Notes: generated by a model from the letters alone, not told the origin. DNA of 64,000 nt from Albidovulum sediminicola (GCF_025751575.1 NZ_JAOWLA010000003.1:247265-311264); one strand, 5' to 3'; counted from the stretch's first letter, positions 7,577 to 16,052 are shown. Numbers and translations: made by a program.

Positions 7577-8518
7577 GTGGATATCAGGCAACTGCGCTAT
7601 TTCATCGCCATCGCCGAGGAGGGGTCTCTGTCCTCGGCCGCGCAACGTCTGAACGTCGCGCAACCCTCGCTTTCGCAGCATGTCCTTTCGCTGGAACGCG
7701 ACCTCGACGTGAAACTGCTTGAGCGGTCCCCGCGGGGCGTCACCCTCACGCAGTCGGGCGAGGTACTGCTGTCCCACGCGCGCGAGATCGTCGAGGCGCT
7801 GGAACAAGCCGTCGTCGCGGTGCGCCAGTCCGGGGCCGAGCCGGCGGGGGACGTGAGCTTCGGCCTGCCCAGTTCCGTTTCGATGGTGCTTTCGGTCCCC
7901 CTGGCCGAGACCGTGCGGCTGGAACTGCCGAAGGTGCGGCTGCGCGCGATCGAGGCGATGAGCGGGTTCATCCAGACATGGCTCGAAGACCAGTCCATCG
8001 ATCTTGGCATCCTCTATGACGTCAGCGCGGTGCGGCATCTTTTGCACCACCAGCTGATGACCGAGGATCTTTACTTCTTCTCGGCCGTTGATGCCTGGCC
8101 CTTCGACAGCGCGCCGGGAACGCCCGTGAGGCTTGCTGACATCGCGCCCTTCGAACTGGTCCTGCCGTCCAAGCACCACGGGCTTAGGGTGATGATCGAC
8201 CGTTTCACGCGCGCGCAGGGCATTCAACTGAACATCGCGACCGAAATGGATGCGCTGAGCCAGATCAAGACCATGGTGTCGCGCGGATCGGGATACACCA
8301 TTCTGGCTCCAGCCGCGGCTTACGACTTCGTGGACCGCGGCGAGTTGATCATGGCGCCGATCGTGGAGCCGCGGATGACGCGGCCTGTCTATTTCGTGCG
8401 CAATCCCGCCAAGCCCGTGACCGCCGCAAGCCGAGAGGTGGAGCGGATCACGACCGAGGTGATCCGCGATCTTGTGGCGCGCGGGATCTGGCGTGCCGAT
8501 GACGAAACCGGGCGGTAA
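7577..8518 (+). CDS. LysR-family transcriptional regulator (divergent from CoA-transferase)
   Basis: A 313-residue LysR regulator starting at GTG 7577 after a strong GGGGAGG. The N-terminal winged helix-turn-helix covers about 1-60 (AQPSLSQHVLSLERDL recognition region). The effector domain runs from about 90 to 300 with S-SVSMVLSVPLAETVRLE and GSGYTILAPAA. It is a paralogue of the regulator at 77-1018. It is transcribed away from the CoA-transferase operon, with an operator dyad between them and a second dyad (8563) just past its own end, upstream of the SDR operon. It is the most likely direct regulator of both operons, responding to a pathway intermediate not identifiable from sequence. Confidence 0.94.
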   Translation: MDIRQLRYFIAIAEEGSLSSAAQRLNVAQPSLSQHVLSLERDLDVKLLERSPRGVTLTQSGEVLLSHAREIVEALEQAVVAVRQSGAEPAGDVSFGLPSSVSMVLSVPLAETVRLELPKVRLRAIEAMSGFIQTWLEDQSIDLGILYDVSAVRHLLHHQLMTEDLYFFSAVDAWPFDSAPGTPVRLADIAPFELVLPSKHHGLRVMIDRFTRAQGIQLNIATEMDALSQIKTMVSRGSGYTILAPAAAYDFVDRGELIMAPIVEPRMTRPVYFVRNPAKPVTAASREVERITTEVIRDLVARGIWRADDETGR

Positions 8519-8562
8519 GGGTCCCTGAACCCCGCCGCCCCAAGCCAGCGCTTGGGGGCGAT

Positions 8563-8577
8563 ATAGGGCATTGCTAT
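8563..8577. promoter_or_regulatory. ATAG-N7-CTAT operator, copy D
   Basis: ATAG at 8563-8566 and CTAT at 8574-8577 with a 7-base spacer, in the 147-base gap between the LysR stop and the SDR ATG, 89 bases upstream of that ATG. It gives the SDR-GST-ALDH operon its own copy of the site found before the CoA-transferase and acyl-CoA dehydrogenase. Confidence 0.65.
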
Positions 8578-8665
8578 GGCCTGTAGATCACAAAGATATT
8601 TGCGACTTGGCCGCGTCGCGGCGACTTTCCGGCAGATCATGAAAAACGGGGGCGGCGGATAGGCC

Positions 8666-9463
8666 ATGGGCGACAGATTGCGCGACAAGGTCGTTTTCTT
8701 TTCGGGCGCGGGCTCGATCGGTCCGGGCTGGGGCAACGGCAAGGCGGCCGCAGTGGCGATGGCGCGCGAAGGTGCGAAGGTCTTCGCGCTCGACATCAGC
8801 AAGGACGCGGTTGAGGAGACCGCCGACATCATCCGCCAGGAGGGCGGGACGGTCCTGACCGCCGTCTGCGACGTGTCGAAAGGCGACCAGGTGGAAGCCG
8901 CCGTGGGCGCCTGCATGGACGCTTTCGGCCGTATCGACGTTCTGGACAACAACGTCGGCATCATCGACCCGGGCGGGCCTGAGGATCTGAGCGAGGCGCA
9001 ATGGGACCGCCTCATGGCGATCAACGTCAAGTCCATCTACCTGACCTGCCGGCATATCCTGCCGATCATGACGCGGCAGGGCGGCGGCTCGATCATCAAC
9101 ATCTCCTCCATCGCTTCCACCCATTCGCTGGGCTATTCCTGCATCAGCTATTCGGCCTCCAAGGGCGCCGTAAATGCCTTTACGCGCGACATCGCGCTGA
9201 ACTACGGTCCCAAGGGCATCCGCTGCAACTCGATCCTGCCGGGCCTCATGAACACGCCCCTGATCCATGCGGGCAACGTGACCTCGGTCTACGGGTCGAC
9301 CGAAGAGATGGTGCGCCAGCGCGACGCGCTGGTGCCGCTCGGCAAGATGGGGGACGGCTGGGACGTGGCCTGGGCCTCGGTCTTTCTGGCCTCCGACGAG
9401 TCGAAGCACATCACCGGGATCGAGCTTGTGGTCGATGGCGGCATCACGCTGAAGGTGAAATAG
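8666..9463 (+). CDS. Short-chain dehydrogenase/reductase with atypical Gly motif
   Basis: A 265-residue NAD(P)-dependent oxidoreductase of the SDR superfamily. The catalytic set is present: Ser148 (INISSIAST), Tyr162 and Lys166 (YSASK). The C-terminus ends in the usual VDGGI. The cofactor loop is unusual: GAGSIGPGWGNG (14-25) replaces the classical TGxxxGIG with a 3-residue insertion, and NNVG (95-98) stands for NNAG. Asp43 at the end of the second strand (ALDIS) favours NAD over NADP. ATG at 8666; the GST follows after 12 bases and the ALDH after that, so this is a three-gene operon downstream of operator D. It probably oxidises an alcohol or hydroxy-acid substrate before the aldehyde dehydrogenase. 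Confidence 0.92.
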   Translation: MGDRLRDKVVFFSGAGSIGPGWGNGKAAAVAMAREGAKVFALDISKDAVEETADIIRQEGGTVLTAVCDVSKGDQVEAAVGACMDAFGRIDVLDNNVGIIDPGGPEDLSEAQWDRLMAINVKSIYLTCRHILPIMTRQGGGSIINISSIASTHSLGYSCISYSASKGAVNAFTRDIALNYGPKGIRCNSILPGLMNTPLIHAGNVTSVYGSTEEMVRQRDALVPLGKMGDGWDVAWASVFLASDESKHITGIELVVDGGITLKVK

Positions 9464-9475
9464 GGGAGGGGCGCC

Positions 9476-10072
9476 ATGCACCTTTATGTCAACACGACCT
9501 CGCCGTTCGTCCGCCTCGTGCGGCTGGCGATCGAGGAGAAAGGCCTGTCGGACCGGGTGACCACCCAGATCGTGGACCCTTGGGCCGACCCCAAGGATTT
9601 CCTCGCGGCCAACCCCGCCGGACGGGTGCCCACGCTGATCACTGACGAGGGGCTCGCCATCGCCGAGGCGCATTTGATCCTGCGCTACCTCGACGACCTG
9701 GCCGGACCCTCGATCTTCCCTCCGGATGGCCTGGCCGAGACGCTGTCCATCGCCGCCCCGGCGCTGGGCGCGACCGAGGCCGCGACGGCGGTCATCATCG
9801 GCCGCAAGTCGAGCGACCGGTTCGACAGCGACATGGTCGGCTCGAAGCGATTCCGGACGATGGCCGAGGGCCTCACGCGGCTCGACGCCCGGCCGCCGCG
9901 CGATTTCGCCGACCGCCCGGACATCGCCAACTTCGCAGCGGTGACCGCCGTCGATTACATCACCTTCCGCTTCACCGACCGTGACTGGCTTGCCGATCTG
10001 CCGAACCTGCGCGCCTGGCGCGAGCGACAGAAGGGCCGCCCCTCGGTCGAAAAGACGATGCCATTCGTCTAG
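9476..10072 (+). CDS. Glutathione S-transferase family protein
   Basis: A 198-residue GST-fold protein. The N-terminal thioredoxin-like domain has VNTTSPFVRLVRLAIEEKG (candidate active-site Ser9), the cis-Pro loop GRVPTL near 50 and AEAHLILRYLDD in place of the usual ESxxI motif. The helical C-domain runs from about 85. ATG at 9476 follows GGGAGGGG. It is the second GST of the island and shows little similarity to the one at 5260, which is longer. Its place between an SDR and an ALDH suggests a catabolic rather than purely stress role, for example isomerisation or thiol removal, but its substrate is unknown. Confidence 0.88.
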   Translation: MHLYVNTTSPFVRLVRLAIEEKGLSDRVTTQIVDPWADPKDFLAANPAGRVPTLITDEGLAIAEAHLILRYLDDLAGPSIFPPDGLAETLSIAAPALGATEAATAVIIGRKSSDRFDSDMVGSKRFRTMAEGLTRLDARPPRDFADRPDIANFAAVTAVDYITFRFTDRDWLADLPNLRAWRERQKGRPSVEKTMPFV

Positions 10073-10116
10073 GCCCCGTCCGGGCCGCCCCCACCAATGC
10101 TTGCCGGAGGCACGCC

Positions 10117-11574
10117 ATGAACTCGCAAACCAACCCTGCCGGGACCGGCACCCAGAATGACGCGCCGCTGGACCACTGGATCGACGGCGCGGTGTCGGCG
10201 CCGGCCGGCGGCGGATATCTCGATAACGTCAATCCCATGACCGGGGCCGCAGGCCTGCGGGTCGCCGCCGGAAATGCCGAGGACGTCGCGCGCGCTGTCG
10301 CGGCGGCGAAGGCGGCGGCCGATGGCTGGCGGCGCTTCAACGCGGCCGACCGGGGGCGGCTGATGCGCGCGCTCGCCGACAGGCTGCGCGCGGACAGGGA
10401 CCGCCTCGCCGGGATGGAGCGTGCCGATACCGGCAAACCTATGGCCATGGCGCTGGCCGAGGTCGAGGGCAGCGCGCAATATTTCGAGTTCTACGGCAGC
10501 CTTGTCTATCTTCCGACGGGAGATGTGCTGGATGTCGCGCCCGACCAGCATGTGTTCACCAAGCGCGAACCCTACGGGGTCATCGGTGTCATCACCCCCT
10601 GGAACCTGCCGCTGAACCAGGCCGCCCGCGCCATCGCACCCGCCTTGGTGGCGGGCAATGTCGTCGTGGCCAAGCCCTCGGAGATCACGTCCCGGACCAC
10701 GGTCGAGATGGCGCGCCTCGCCTCTGAGATCGGGTTTCCGAAGGGCGTCATCAACGTCGTCCTCGGCACCGGCAGGGAGGTGGGCGAGGCAATCGTCAGC
10801 CATCCGGAGGTGCGCAAGGTCGCCTTCACCGGTTCAGTTGGCGTCGGCCGCGCCATCGGTCGCATCGCGGCCGACCGGATCATTCCGCTGACGCTGGAAC
10901 TGGGCGGCAAATCCGCCAACATCGTCTTCGAGGATGCCGATATCGAGACCGCGGCGGCCGAGGCGGTCAAGGGGTTCACGCTGAACGCAGGCCAGGTCTG
11001 TTCGGCCGGGACCCGCATCCTCGTGCAGCGCCCGATCTACGCGCGGTTCGTCGCCGAGATGGCCAGGGCCATCGAGGCGGTCATTCCCGGCGAAACCCTT
11101 GGTCCGATCATCACCCCGGCGCAGTTCCAGCGGGTCCAGGGCTACTTCAAGGTCGCCGAGGAGGACGGGGCGCGGCTTGTGGCCGGGGGCGCGGTGGCCG
11201 ACGTGAACGGGGGCGACGGGTTCTACATCCAGCCCACGATCTATGCCGATGTCGACAACGCGATGCGCATCGCGCAGGAGGAGATCTTTGGCCCGGTAGG
11301 CGTCGTTATCCCCTTCGAGACCGAAGCGGAGGCGATTCAGATCGCCAATGACAGCGACTACGGGCTGATCGGAACGGTCTGGAGCCGCGACATCAGCCGC
11401 GCGCTGCGCGTCGCAGACCGTATCGACGCGGGGCAAATCTTCGTCAATGTCTGGAACACGATGTCGGTCCAGACGCCCTTCGGGGGGCACAAGAACTCCG
11501 GCTATGGGCGGGAAAAGGGGATCGAGGCGATCCACCACTATTCGCACCTGAAGACAGTCACGGTGAAGATCTGA
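10117..11574 (+). CDS. Aldehyde dehydrogenase (NAD(P)+), betaine-aldehyde-like family
   Basis: A 485-residue ALDH oxidising an aldehyde to its carboxylate. Key residues are present: Asn163 in PWNLP, Lys186 in AKPSE, the FTGS motif at 237-240, general base Glu261 in ELGGKS, nucleophile Cys295 in NAGQVCSAG and the EEIFGPV motif near 387. Length and motifs fit the large family including betaine aldehyde and hydroxymuconic semialdehyde dehydrogenases; the exact substrate cannot be named. ATG at 10117 is preceded by GGAGG. It ends the SDR-GST-ALDH operon and converges on citF. It would feed the acid formed to the CoA-transferase branch of the pathway. Confidence 0.93.
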   Translation: MNSQTNPAGTGTQNDAPLDHWIDGAVSAPAGGGYLDNVNPMTGAAGLRVAAGNAEDVARAVAAAKAAADGWRRFNAADRGRLMRALADRLRADRDRLAGMERADTGKPMAMALAEVEGSAQYFEFYGSLVYLPTGDVLDVAPDQHVFTKREPYGVIGVITPWNLPLNQAARAIAPALVAGNVVVAKPSEITSRTTVEMARLASEIGFPKGVINVVLGTGREVGEAIVSHPEVRKVAFTGSVGVGRAIGRIAADRIIPLTLELGGKSANIVFEDADIETAAAEAVKGFTLNAGQVCSAGTRILVQRPIYARFVAEMARAIEAVIPGETLGPIITPAQFQRVQGYFKVAEEDGARLVAGGAVADVNGGDGFYIQPTIYADVDNAMRIAQEEIFGPVGVVIPFETEAEAIQIANDSDYGLIGTVWSRDISRALRVADRIDAGQIFVNVWNTMSVQTPFGGHKNSGYGREKGIEAIHHYSHLKTVTVKI

Positions 11575-11602
11575 ACGGCAGGGCGTCTGGCTTGAACGGC
11601 GC

Positions 11603-11629
11603 GCGGCCCCCGGCGAAACGGCGGGCCGC
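11603..11629. terminator. GC-rich hairpin between convergent ALDH and citF-like genes
   Basis: GCGGCCC (11603-11609) and GGGCCGC (11623-11629) can pair over a 13-base loop in the 75-base gap between two convergent genes. There is no T-tract, so it is a candidate bidirectional terminator by position and stem only. Confidence 0.35.
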
Positions 11630-11649
11630 TGCGCGTAGTGCCGTCGAGG

Positions 11650-13146
11650 CTAAAGACTTCGGATGACATCCGAGATGGTGCCGTCGCGATATTCCGAAAC
11701 CGCGACGATCCTTTCCGATGACGGATGGGCCGGCAGCCGCTCCGACATCGTTTGCGCCCGCCGGTAAAGATCCCCGATCTCGACGGGTTGCATCCCCGCC
11801 GCGCGCAACCTGTCGCGGATATCCTCGCGCCCCGGGTTCACCGCGATGCCAGCCTCCGTCACGATCACGTCGATCGTCGATCCTGGTGTCGTCACGGTTC
11901 CGACCCGCTCGACCAGCTTCGGATAGCCTGCGGCGGTGAGCCGGGTCGTGACGATCGCGAGCTTGGCGCCCGCGGCGGTGTCGGCATGGCCGCCCGACCC
12001 GCCCATGATCGCACCATCGGCGCGCGTCGTGACATTGACGTTGAAATCCAGGTCGACCTCGGTCGCGCCCAGAACCACGGCATCCAGACGATCGACGACG
12101 GCGCCGCGCTGGTGCGGGTTGGCATACATCGACGCCGACATCGGCTGGTGGCGTGCGTCGCGGCGGAGCGACTCGATCGCCCTGAGGTCGAAGCATTGCA
12201 CGTCGAGAATCCCCCGGAAGAGCCCCGCCTCCAGCATGTCGACATGAAACCCGGTGATGCCGCCGCTGGCGAAACTGCCGGTGACGCCGCGTTCCGCCAT
12301 GGCGCGCCCCACCGCCGCGGCAGTGGCGAGCGAGGTCCCGCCCGCCCCGTTCTGAAGCGCGAAGCCGTTCTGCAGAAGACCGGAGGCCCCGATCACCTGT
12401 GCCGCCATTCGCGCCATTTCCAGGTCGGCCGGCTTTTCGCTGGGGCGCGTGGAGCCCGAGACGATCCCGGCGGAATCCCCAAGCGAGGGCACCAGTGCGA
12501 CGAGGTCCACATGCTCCTGCGATATTTCGATGCGCGGCGCGGGGTAGTCGACCAGCGTGTCGGTGACCGCCACGACCTTGCGCGCGTGAAGCGCGTCGCA
12601 CTGCGCGTAGCCAAGCACCCCACAGGCCCGGGGCCCTTCGACGGCGCTGATGTTTCCCAGCGGATCGGCGGCCGGCGCGGCGACGAAGGCTGCGTCGATG
12701 CACAGCTCGCCCGATTCAATCGCGCGGGCGCGGCCGCCATGCGTGCGCAGGATGACCGGTCGCTTCAGTGCGCCGCGGGACACGGCCTCCGCCACCGGGC
12801 CGGAGAGAAAGTTTGTGCAAAGACCACCCACGACCCCGCTTTCGATGTGCCGGACGAGCGCCGCGTGAACCGGAAAGATCGATGAGGCCGCCACATGGAG
12901 GTCACGCAGCCCTGCGCGCGCAGCAGCCTCGATCACCGCGATGAGCACCGCGTCCCCGTTCCGAAGGTGATGGTGGAACGACAAGACCGCGCCGTCCCTC
13001 AGCCCAAGCTCACGGATTGCGGCGTCAAGGCTGGGCACGACCAGTTCCAGGTGCTGGCGTCTCGTCTTCGAGACAGAGGCAAGAACGGTCGCCCGCAAGC
13101 GGCCCAGGCCCTCAACCATCGTGGGAAGCTGGAAACGGTCGGTCAT
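11650..13146 (-). CDS. Citrate lyase alpha subunit (CitF) homologue; candidate citramalate CoA-transferase
   Basis: A 498-residue homologue of CitF, the alpha (acyl-transferase) subunit of citrate lyase, at close to full family length (about 510). Recognisable stretches are LSFHHHLRNGD, LQNGAGGTSLA, GGITGFHVDMLE, FNVNVTTRADG and GGSGGHADTAAGAKL. In citrate lyase CitF exchanges acetate for citrate on the CitD acyl-carrier protein. No citD, citX, citG or citC is adjacent, and a CitE-like lyase lies 7 kb away. It may therefore act as a CoA-transferase on free CoA esters, as for the citramalate lyase chemistry of clostridia. ATG at 13146; a near-match of the island's operator lies 86 bases upstream. 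It is transcribed alone, convergent with the ALDH operon. Confidence 0.88.
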   Translation of the reverse strand: MTDRFQLPTMVEGLGRLRATVLASVSKTRRQHLELVVPSLDAAIRELGLRDGAVLSFHHHLRNGDAVLIAVIEAAARAGLRDLHVAASSIFPVHAALVRHIESGVVGGLCTNFLSGPVAEAVSRGALKRPVILRTHGGRARAIESGELCIDAAFVAAPAADPLGNISAVEGPRACGVLGYAQCDALHARKVVAVTDTLVDYPAPRIEISQEHVDLVALVPSLGDSAGIVSGSTRPSEKPADLEMARMAAQVIGASGLLQNGFALQNGAGGTSLATAAAVGRAMAERGVTGSFASGGITGFHVDMLEAGLFRGILDVQCFDLRAIESLRRDARHQPMSASMYANPHQRGAVVDRLDAVVLGATEVDLDFNVNVTTRADGAIMGGSGGHADTAAGAKLAIVTTRLTAAGYPKLVERVGTVTTPGSTIDVIVTEAGIAVNPGREDIRDRLRAAGMQPVEIGDLYRRAQTMSERLPAHPSSERIVAVSEYRDGTISDVIRSL

Positions 13147-13231
13147 TGGGGCTCGTATCCTTCGGACCCGGTGCCTATCCAGTTACCCATGTGCAGGGCG
13201 CCGGGCGAAATACCGAAATTGTGCAAGCCAT

Positions 13232-13246
13232 ATAGCGATTTCCTCT
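13232..13246. promoter_or_regulatory. ATAG-N7-CTcT, near-match operator E upstream of citF-like gene
   Basis: ATAG (13232-13235), seven bases, then CTCT (13243-13246): one mismatch from the ATAG-N7-CTAT site. It lies 86 bases upstream of the citF-like start, similar to the 71-89 bases seen for copies B, C and D. A true CTAT follows two bases later (13245-13248). Confidence 0.4.
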
Positions 13247-13296
13247 ATCCCTCGTTGCCGGGCGGCGATGGGACGGCGTCCTGCCATGCCGGGGGC

Positions 13297-14133
13297 TCAG
13301 CCAAGCTCCATCGTCGCGATGGCCTGAAGCGCGGGGCCGGTGGACGGTGCGGCGCCGCGATACATCCGGGCGGTCCGGAATGTCTCCTCAAACCCTCGTG
13401 CGGTCAGGGCGTCGAACAGGCGGCGGTTGGCTTCCGGCAGGTCCACGAAAACCTCCGGCGTGGCAAAAACTGTCGCGGCATGACCGATCAGGTCCAGCGC
13501 CGCCGCCGCGTCGGGGGCAACGACAGGGCCGATCTTGGCGCCGTCACGGCAAAGCCGGACGGTGGCGAAGCCCGCAGGCGCGCCAGCGCGCGACAGGACG
13601 ACCGTTCGGCGGCTGCCGGTGGGGGCGGTCCAGGCCGTGATGAACGCGCGCCGCGCGAAGCCGTTCGCGTGGGCATCCCGCGCCGCAACCGCGTCAAGAT
13701 CGGTGGCGTCCATCGCGCGGATAGAGGCGCGCGTTCCCGGCGTGACCCGGCCCGCTAGGCGCAGCGAGGCGCCGGTGCGGACAAAGCCGGAGCGGGCGTA
13801 GTTCCCCTCTTGCGCGGCGACCCCGTCCAAGCCGACGGTGCGCTCACCGGCATGCGCCAATGCGTGGTGCCACAGCGCAAGGCCGATCCCGCGCCCTCGG
13901 AACGCCTCAAGGCAGAGGTAGAGGCCGAGGAAGGCGTGCCGCTCCCCGTGGTTCACCACGCTGATCCCCGCCACCGGCCGGGCGTCCAGGCAGGCCACGA
14001 AGAAACCGCCGGGATCGGCGGCATGAAAGGCCGCCGCGTCGTCCCGCCCGGGGTTCCAGCCCTCGGCCGCAGCCCAGTCGAGAAGCGTGGCGACCTCCGC
14101 CAGCGTGGCGGTGCGAAAACTCGGCGTGGTCAT
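13297..14133 (-). CDS. GNAT N-acetyltransferase with second, YitH-like domain
   Basis: A 278-residue protein. Residues 1-130 are a GNAT fold with the acetyl-CoA motif FRGRGIGLALW. Residues about 140-275 resemble the Acetyltransf_18 (YitH/HolE) domain found C-terminal to such GNATs. The ATG at 14133 is preceded by AAGGGAAC and gives the conserved start MTTPSFRTATLAEV; the frame is open to 14481 but there would overlap the ilvD start. The gene is divergent from ilvD and convergent with nothing; 150 bases separate it from citF. Substrate unknown. Confidence 0.85.
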   Translation of the reverse strand: MTTPSFRTATLAEVATLLDWAAAEGWNPGRDDAAAFHAADPGGFFVACLDARPVAGISVVNHGERHAFLGLYLCLEAFRGRGIGLALWHHALAHAGERTVGLDGVAAQEGNYARSGFVRTGASLRLAGRVTPGTRASIRAMDATDLDAVAARDAHANGFARRAFITAWTAPTGSRRTVVLSRAGAPAGFATVRLCRDGAKIGPVVAPDAAAALDLIGHAATVFATPEVFVDLPEANRRLFDALTARGFEETFRTARMYRGAAPSTGPALQAIATMELG

Positions 14134-14318
14134 GTCGTTCCCTTCGCGGTTGCGCGCCCAATCCCCGTTGGGCCGCGATGCGCGAACGCTCCGGTACCCG
14201 GCGCGCGGTGTCAAGCGCGCCGCCCGGCACGAATTTCCCCCATTGTCCCCTGATCTTCCTTGCCCCGGCGTTTTCAGGCCAGTAAGCCAATGCGCGAGTG
14301 ACCGCGAGGAGTGATCCG

Positions 14319-16052
14319 ATGAAAAACCGCCAGTTCGACAAGTCGAAATTGCCCAGCCGCCATGTGACCGAGGGCCCGGCCCGCGCGCCGCACCGCTCCT
14401 ACTTCTACGCGATGGGGATTTCCGAGGCGGAGATCCACCAGCCCTGGGTTGGTGTCGCGACCTGCTGGAACGAGGCCGCACCCTGCAACATCGCGCTCAA
14501 CCGTCAGGCGCAGGCCGTGAAGCAGGGCGTGAAGGTCGGCGGCGGCACCCCCCGTGAATTCACCACGATCACCGTGACCGATGGCATCGCCATGGGGCAC
14601 GAGGGCATGCGCTCCTCGCTGGCCTCGCGCGAGGCGATCGCGGATTCCGTGGAATTGACGATGCGCGGCCATTGCTACGACGCGTTGGTCGGCCTTGCGG
14701 GCTGCGACAAGTCGCTGCCGGGGATGATGATGGCGATGGTGCGGCTCAACGTGCCGTCGGTCTTCATCTATGGCGGTTCGATCCTGCCGGGCCGGCTGAA
14801 CGGGCAGGACGTGACGGTTCAGGACGTGTTCGAAGCGGTCGGAAAGCACCAGGCGGGCAACTACTCGGACGCGGAGCTTGAGATCCTTGAGCGCGTGGCC
14901 TGCCCCTCCGCCGGGGCCTGCGGCGGGCAGTTCACCGCCAACACCATGGCCTGCGTGTCCGAGGCGATCGGTCTGGCGCTGCCCAACTCCTCCGGCGCGC
15001 CCGCACCCTACGAAAGCCGTGATGAATACGGCCTGTCTTCCGGCGTCGCGGTGATGAACCTGATCGAGAAGAACATCCGCGCCCGTGACGTGGTGACCCG
15101 CAAGGCGCTCGAAAACGCCGCCCGCGTGGTGGCCTGCACCGGCGGTTCGACCAATGCCGGGCTGCATCTGCCCGCCATCGCACATGAGGCGGGGATCGAT
15201 TTCGACCTTTTCGATGTCTGCGACATCTTCAAGGATACCCCCTATTTCGTCGATCTGAAGCCGGGCGGCCAGTTCGTCGCCAAGGACCTTTACGAAGCCG
15301 GCGGCGTTCCGGTCGTCATGAAGGAACTGCGCAAGATCGGCCTGATCCACGAAGACTGCATCACCGCGACCGGCCGCACCATGGGCGAGGAACTGGACCT
15401 GATCACACGCGAGGCCGACGGCCGCGTGATCTACCCCTCGGCCGCGCCGATCACGGCGACGGGTGGGGTTGTCGGTCTGAAGGGCAACCTGGCGCCGGAC
15501 GGGGCGATCGTGAAGGTCGCGGGCATGAAGCCGGAAGAGCAGGCCTTCACCGGCCCGGCCCGCGTCTTCGAATGCGAGGAAGACGCCTTCGAGGCCGTTA
15601 AGAAGCGCGACTACAAGGAGGGCGAGGTCCTCGTCATCCGCAACGAAGGCCCCGCGGGCGGGCCGGGGATGCGCGAGATGCTGGCCACGACGGCCGCGCT
15701 CTCGGGTCAGGGCATGGGCAAGAAGGTGGCGCTGATCACCGACGGCCGGTTCTCGGGCGCGACGCGCGGCTTCTGCGTGGGCCATGTCGGACCGGAGGCC
15801 GCGCATGGCGGGCCGATCGCGCTTTTGCAGAACGGCGACATGATCACGCTGAACGCGATCACCGGCGAGTTGTCGGTCGCGCTCTCGGACGAGGAACTGG
15901 CCAAGCGCAAGGCCGAGTGGAAAGGCCCGCGCAAGACCGAATACGCCTCTGGCGCGCTGTGGAAATACGCCAAGCTCGTGGGCGGGGCGCGCAAGGGGGC
16001 GGTCACGCACCCTGGCGCACGGGCCGAAACCCATGTCTACATGGACCAGTAA
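14319..16052 (+). CDS. ilvD: Dihydroxy-acid dehydratase
   Basis: A 577-residue IlvD, which dehydrates 2,3-dihydroxy-3-methylvalerate and 2,3-dihydroxyisovalerate in isoleucine/valine synthesis and also serves leucine and pantothenate supply. Typical motifs are GVATCWNEAAPCN, GLAGCDKSLPG, CPSAGACGG (the cysteines that hold the Fe-S cluster), ARVFECEEDAF and DGRFSGATRGFCVGHV. ATG at 14319 is chosen because GAGGAG precedes it by 7 bases; a GTG at 14298 is also in frame. The small exported protein that follows starts 20 bases inside its 3' end. Confidence 0.97.
   Translation: MKNRQFDKSKLPSRHVTEGPARAPHRSYFYAMGISEAEIHQPWVGVATCWNEAAPCNIALNRQAQAVKQGVKVGGGTPREFTTITVTDGIAMGHEGMRSSLASREAIADSVELTMRGHCYDALVGLAGCDKSLPGMMMAMVRLNVPSVFIYGGSILPGRLNGQDVTVQDVFEAVGKHQAGNYSDAELEILERVACPSAGACGGQFTANTMACVSEAIGLALPNSSGAPAPYESRDEYGLSSGVAVMNLIEKNIRARDVVTRKALENAARVVACTGGSTNAGLHLPAIAHEAGIDFDLFDVCDIFKDTPYFVDLKPGGQFVAKDLYEAGGVPVVMKELRKIGLIHEDCITATGRTMGEELDLITREADGRVIYPSAAPITATGGVVGLKGNLAPDGAIVKVAGMKPEEQAFTGPARVFECEEDAFEAVKKRDYKEGEVLVIRNEGPAGGPGMREMLATTAALSGQGMGKKVALITDGRFSGATRGFCVGHVGPEAAHGGPIALLQNGDMITLNAITGELSVALSDEELAKRKAEWKGPRKTEYASGALWKYAKLVGGARKGAVTHPGARAETHVYMDQ

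Noticed and set aside
5260..10072. Lignin beta-ether cleavage cluster (GSTs with an SDR, as LigDEFG)
   Set aside because: The GSTs do not show LigE/LigF-type sequence, and the fumarase, CitE and CoA-transferases point to dicarboxylate CoA chemistry; GST function left open.
3926..13146. Genuine citrate lyase (citDEF) operon
   Set aside because: CitE-like and CitF-like genes are 7 kb apart on the same strand with unrelated genes between, and citD, citC, citX and citG are absent.
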